A stretch of DNA of 25,625 nucleotides from a virus, in IMG/VR virus record IMGVR_UViG_3300044641_003667, positions 1 through 25,625 of that record. The stretch is one strand, 5' to 3'. The translations under genes were made by a program, and so were the position numbers. Shown here piece after piece: positions 23,036-25,625 of the stretch. The notes under the pieces were generated by a model, which saw only the letters and a program-made list of their open reading frames with translations, did not search any database and was not told the DNA's origin. Position 1 is the stretch's first letter. Each line of letters opens with the position of its first letter.

Positions 23036-24224
23036 CACCTTGTTTCCTCATTTCGCTGGCAGCAAAATTCATTTTGCTAAATTCATGTCTCAATACAAAT
23101 TTTGAAGGTCTGCCATTGTGATGGACAACATATCCTTCTGGGTTTATTGCTTGCCCGTCAAATTCGTGCCCATGAATATGATGCGAGTTAAATGCGTCAG
23201 TTAATACGTTTTTAGCTTTTTGCAAATGCTGATGTATATTAAACACATGTGTTATATGACTTGCGTTTATGCTCTTTATGTGTTTAACGCCTGCTTCAGA
23301 ATGTTTTGCTTGTGCAGCGTCAGTTTTTACACTTGCTGCTTTTTTAGCATAAACTTCTTTAAGGTGATCTACAAAACCTCCATGACTAGGTTTACTACCA
23401 TCCCGAACAGTCTTATTTATATAAGCAGAGATTGCAGCACCACTACTTCCATGCTGATTCTCATGTGATTCAGTGTGTTCAAATGCTTCTTTAGGTGCTT
23501 TTTTGTAAGCATCCATAGCATTTTGCATATGTTCTTTATATTGTTTTTGTTGTGCTTGTGTATATGATACATGTTCCATTTCATGAAACATAGGAAATTG
23601 ATGTACACTTGCGTGGTCTTTCATTTCAGGAACATGCGCTTGTTTTACTTTCATATCTTGAAGAGTTTTTCCTTCATATGAAGTATGTACAGCAACACCA
23701 ATCTTTGAGTTTACTGCTTTTTTAGCCTCATCAGAGTTTGATTTATGATGATAGGTGATAAGATTTGCTTTGTGTGAAATTCGATGACCTTCATGTTGAA
23801 GATCATCAGGAGTGTGCATAATGTCTGCTTGATAAACGCCTTTGTCTGGGACTATCTTAGGCAAGTGTTCTAAAGCGGCGTGCATTTTCTTTTTCAATCC
23901 CTCAGAATGACCGTAATTCTTTTCTATTTCTTCAGGAGTGTGTGCTATTTTAGGAGTCTTATTAAAAGTACCCTTAGTGCCTACGAAAAATTTACCTGTT
24001 TCTGGATGATGACCGAAAACAACTGAAGGGCTACCATCATATTTCATGGTAACCTTAGTGCCGCCTGCTTTGCCTATTAAACTTTCATGTACACCGTTTA
24101 GTGTATGAAAAGCATGGGCAAACCCCTTAGAACCACTGTGTATAGAATGATCTTCCACATGTTCTAAGTGAGTTAATTGGTCTTCGTTGGTTGCCTCAGT
24201 GAGGTATTTTTTAAATGTAATCAT
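23025..24224 (-). CDS. KxDG-motif ligase/nucleotidyltransferase-like protein with capsid-targeting-like N-terminus (DUF6267-like)
   Basis: The product is 399 residues. The N-terminus MITFKKYLTEA resembles the T4 capsid-targeting sequence and ends in L8-T9-E10. A nucleotidyltransferase core follows: motif I K61-Y-D-G (TMKYDGSPSVVFG), then FFVGTKG, a YQADIMHT segment in the position of motif IIIa, motif IV E363-G-Y-V (NPEGYVVHH) and motif V with K375 (SKFVLRHEF). This order is that of covalent nucleotidyltransferases such as RNA and DNA ligases and capping enzymes, and of phage DUF6267 proteins. About 44 histidines (11%) are striking. It starts 5 nt after a late TATAAATA box, without a ribosome site. 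The substrate is unknown. Confidence 0.7.
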   Translation of the reverse strand: MITFKKYLTEATNEDQLTHLEHVEDHSIHSGSKGFAHAFHTLNGVHESLIGKAGGTKVTMKYDGSPSVVFGHHPETGKFFVGTKGTFNKTPKIAHTPEEIEKNYGHSEGLKKKMHAALEHLPKIVPDKGVYQADIMHTPDDLQHEGHRISHKANLITYHHKSNSDEAKKAVNSKIGVAVHTSYEGKTLQDMKVKQAHVPEMKDHASVHQFPMFHEMEHVSYTQAQQKQYKEHMQNAMDAYKKAPKEAFEHTESHENQHGSSGAAISAYINKTVRDGSKPSHGGFVDHLKEVYAKKAASVKTDAAQAKHSEAGVKHIKSINASHITHVFNIHQHLQKAKNVLTDAFNSHHIHGHEFDGQAINPEGYVVHHNGRPSKFVLRHEFSKMNFAASEMRKQGDGK

Positions 24225-24229
24225 GCTTG

Positions 24230-24237
24230 TATTTATA
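24230..24237 (-). promoter_or_regulatory. T4-like late promoter (TATAAATA), ligase-like/lysis cluster
   Basis: A perfect TATAAATA on the minus strand in a 25-nt gap, followed by CAAGC and the ATG at 24224. By T4 geometry transcription would start at the A of that ATG. It would serve the long coupled set from the KxDG gene down to 18040. Confidence 0.75.
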
Positions 24238-24249
24238 ACATTTTAAAAT

Positions 24250-24597
24250 CTATAACCTTTTGATACCATTCATTTCCTCAGAAACATCTATAATGGTTGC
24301 ATCTTCAGCAGGAAAATCAATAGTTCCGCCATGCTGTAACTGAAAGTTTTCACTGTGAGTTAAAGAATTATTATCATAGAGTTCAAACCCACCATAAATT
24401 TCTTTAACATCTATAGCAAGTTTTCCTTCTAGAATATGTTGAAAAGAATTTACTGCTTCTCCAACTTCTTTCCATTTAGGCTCCTCATCGAAACGCTTGA
24501 GAATATATTCTCCACCGCCAACACATCGCCACATGGGAACATCCATGCCACCCATATTTTTATAGATTTTAGTAGTAGCTACTAGTTTTAATTTCAT
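24250..24597 (-). CDS. Unknown small phage protein
   Basis: The product is 115 residues from the ATG at 24597, chosen because GGAG lies 7 nt upstream; a frame opening at 24621 would overlap the previous gene further and include that site. It reads MKLKLVATTKIYKNMGG, then MWRCVGGGEYILKRFDEEPKW, and ends with acidic beta-like segments (GGTIDFPAEDATIIDVSEEM). I do not recognise a family. The first half could be a small beta fold. It is the last gene before the late promoter at 24230 and overlaps its upstream neighbour by 29 nt. Confidence 0.55.
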   Translation of the reverse strand: MKLKLVATTKIYKNMGGMDVPMWRCVGGGEYILKRFDEEPKWKEVGEAVNSFQHILEGKLAIDVKEIYGGFELYDNNSLTHSENFQLQHGGTIDFPAEDATIIDVSEEMNGIKRL

Positions 24598-24763
24598 TAT
24601 GATACTCCGGACTATTTTCAATTTCAGAAATACTTACATTGTATTTAGTCACCAAAGAGTTGGCAGTGTTTTTCCAATATTGCCTAAAACTGGGATCTAA
24701 TGTTCTTTTACTTGCAATGACTATTTTTGAAATTTTACGTTTAATTTCACTATCAATATGCAT
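24569..24763 (-). CDS. Unknown small helical phage protein
   Basis: The product is 64 residues, basic at the N-terminus and probably helical (SEIKRKISKIVIASKRTLD, then FRQYWKNTANSLVTKYNV). A clear CAGGAG ribosome site precedes the ATG, and it lies 13 nt after the oxygenase-like gene, both of which support it as real. No motif is recognised. Its 3' end overlaps the next gene by 29 nt, as is common in this region. Confidence 0.5.
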   Translation of the reverse strand: MHIDSEIKRKISKIVIASKRTLDPSFRQYWKNTANSLVTKYNVSISEIENSPEYHNEIKTSSYY

Positions 24764-24776
24764 TGAATACTCCTGA

Positions 24777-25268
24777 TTAAATTAAATCAAATAAAATATG
24801 AATTCTATTCATGGTAAGATTTGCATTTAGTGCTGTGTGTGTTTTTAAAGTATTTGTCAACCAAGCACTACCTTTCGCTGGCATATGCTTTACTTCATTA
24901 TCAATGATCATTAAACATTGTTCATTAGTAACAATAGGAATATGAATTCGTGGTTGGGTGTCTGTATGTAAAGACATACATTGTCCAGCAACAAGATTCA
25001 TTAACCTAACACGGGTAAAAGGAAAGTCTTTTTTGATGGTATTGTGTACCTGTTCATAATAACTTCCAATAAGAAAGTTATTCATTACAGTAAAATTTTT
25101 AGTAGTAATTAAACCACCTGATCCGATAAACCAAGATTCTTGATTTTCTGGGTGAGTTAAACAAATTTGATTTTTGTCACCCCATCCCGTAGTTTCAATG
25201 ACAGTATATACATCTTTAGTGAGGGCGTCAAGATTAAATTTATAATTTAATTCGGTAAAATTATCCAT
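24777..25268 (-). CDS. Aspartyl/asparaginyl hydroxylase-like 2-oxoglutarate/Fe(II) oxygenase
   Basis: The product is 163 residues from the ATG at 25268; a frame from 25325 would start inside a terminator-like hairpin. The double-stranded beta-helix features are in place: H101-T-D103 (SLHTDT), RIHIPI (107-112), then KGSAWLTNTLKTHTALN with H144, and NRIHILFDL with R155. H101, D103 and H144 would bind iron, and R155 the 2-oxoglutarate carboxylate. The layout resembles Asp/Asn beta-hydroxylases and related phage dioxygenases. The substrate could be a protein, a nucleotide or a small molecule, and nothing nearby decides this. No good ribosome site is visible. Confidence 0.65.
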   Translation of the reverse strand: MDNFTELNYKFNLDALTKDVYTVIETTGWGDKNQICLTHPENQESWFIGSGGLITTKNFTVMNNFLIGSYYEQVHNTIKKDFPFTRVRLMNLVAGQCMSLHTDTQPRIHIPIVTNEQCLMIIDNEVKHMPAKGSAWLTNTLKTHTALNANLTMNRIHILFDLI

Positions 25269-25301
25269 TATTATTTTTCTGTAATTTAAAATTTTAACAA
25301 T

Positions 25302-25347
25302 AAAAAAAGGACAGTTTAGAGTCATGTCCAGGACTTATATCTAAACT
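25302..25347 (-). terminator. Probable rho-independent terminator after the winged-helix-like gene
   Basis: On the minus strand AGTTTAGA (25347-25340) pairs with TCTAAACT (25320-25313) around a 19-nt loop that itself holds a GTCC/GGAC pair. After four more bases comes TTTTTTT (25308-25302). The hairpin starts 6 nt after the stop at 25353. The stem is A/T-rich and separated from the U run, so efficiency may be modest. Confidence 0.5.
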
Positions 25348-25352
25348 AGTTC

Positions 25353-25625
25353 TTATTCAAAAACAGAAGAACCAGCAACTTGATACGCTGCTGCAACCAT
25401 TGCTCGGCTTGGGGTACCCAGGCGATAAACAGTAGCACCGTTTTTAGCAACATTTGTGTAAATTGGATACCCATCGGAACGGAGTTCACTAATGCGCTTA
25501 CCAAGTGATGTTACACCAAACAAACCACGCGCCTGACCTGCTGAAATTGAAGCACCGGATCGCAGGAAGTTCAAAAGTTTAGTATTTTGAGAAACCCGAG
25601 GAGTCGCAGTTGTGGTAGCAGTAGT
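25353..25625 (-). CDS. Winged helix-turn-helix-like phage protein (partial, 5' end outside window)
   Basis: The frame is open to the right edge, giving 90 C-terminal residues; the TTG at 25574 is not a likely start because the same frame continues upstream with a T/A-rich segment (TTATATTATATATPRVSQNT). The core SGASISAGQARGLFGVTSLG followed by KRISELRSDGYPIYTNV is a typical winged helix-turn-helix unit (xT.xQA...fGv..L..RI.eLR..Gy.I) seen in small marine phage proteins, followed by a wing strand ATVYRLG. It probably binds DNA, perhaps as a regulator, but no target can be seen. A terminator-like hairpin follows. Confidence 0.65.
   Translation of the reverse strand, partial: TTATTTATPRVSQNTKLLNFLRSGASISAGQARGLFGVTSLGKRISELRSDGYPIYTNVAKNGATVYRLGTPSRAMVAAAYQVAGSSVFE

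Noticed and set aside
23414-23421. TATAAATA on the minus strand within the KxDG gene
   Set aside because: It is in the middle of the coding region, about 380 nt before the next start; most likely chance in AT-rich sequence.

Overview
The window is a piece of an AT-rich, tightly packed T4-like myovirus genome, most probably from a marine phage. The support is a T4-type replication and nucleotide set (RNase H, gp61-type primase, class I ribonucleotide reductase, ThyX, dCMP deaminase), a T4-type lysozyme, T4-style late promoter boxes (TATAAATA), and many small proteins of the kind seen in cyanophages and pelagiphages. No photosynthesis gene is present, so a cyanobacterial host is not indicated. 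A marine heterotroph is an inference only. All genes but one lie on the minus strand, usually overlapping by 1-50 nt (ATGA, TAATG and TAGTG junctions). No stretch over 300 bases lacks a gene, and I saw no tRNA, CRISPR array or IS element.

Layout in the direction of transcription (right to left). (1) 25625-24250: a truncated winged-helix-like protein, a possible terminator, a 2-oxoglutarate oxygenase-like protein and two unknown proteins. (2) 24224-18040: a late cluster that opens at a TATAAATA box. It holds a His-rich KxDG-motif nucleotidyltransferase or ligase-like protein, a His-rich HIGH-family nucleotidyltransferase, T4-type lysozyme, a class 3 lipase, a small protein, a capsid-targeting-like small protein, an overlapping i-spanin/o-spanin pair, a modular cysteine-containing protein and an acidic/basic bipartite protein. 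(3) 17967-12147: a second late cluster from another TATAAATA box, with an 811-residue repeat-built polyprotein, two virion structural candidates, and three proteins that include a coiled-coil protein with a C-terminal membrane anchor.

(4) 12084-4363: an early/middle block from a consensus sigma70-type promoter. It encodes primase, ThyX (with its own consensus promoter inside the primase gene), NrdA, an unknown protein, a fatty-acid desaturase, another unknown protein, NrdB, dCMP deaminase, a zinc-ribbon protein, a small conserved protein and a GIY-YIG endonuclease-like gene. (5) 4338-3309 and 3261-237: two short units, each with its own sigma70-like promoter. The first has two small beta-rich proteins and a DUF115/sialyltransferase-like protein. 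The second has an unknown 360-residue protein, RNase H, a DUF6433-like protein and a GNAT-like protein. (6) The only plus-strand gene is the 3' end of a NUMOD3-type homing endonuclease at the left edge, convergent with the GNAT-like gene.

The early block makes and copies DNA: RNR, dCMP deaminase and ThyX feed dTTP synthesis, while primase and RNase H serve lagging-strand synthesis. The desaturase suggests remodelling of host membrane lipids. The late clusters encode lysis functions mixed with proteins that look like capsid-internal cargo. Three carry an N-terminus resembling the T4 internal-protein capsid-targeting sequence, and several contain repeated L-x-E sites that fit a gp21-type prohead protease. 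This apparent packaged, protease-processed cargo, including two nucleotidyltransferase-like enzymes, is the most interesting system here. All functional statements come from reading motifs; no database search was run.
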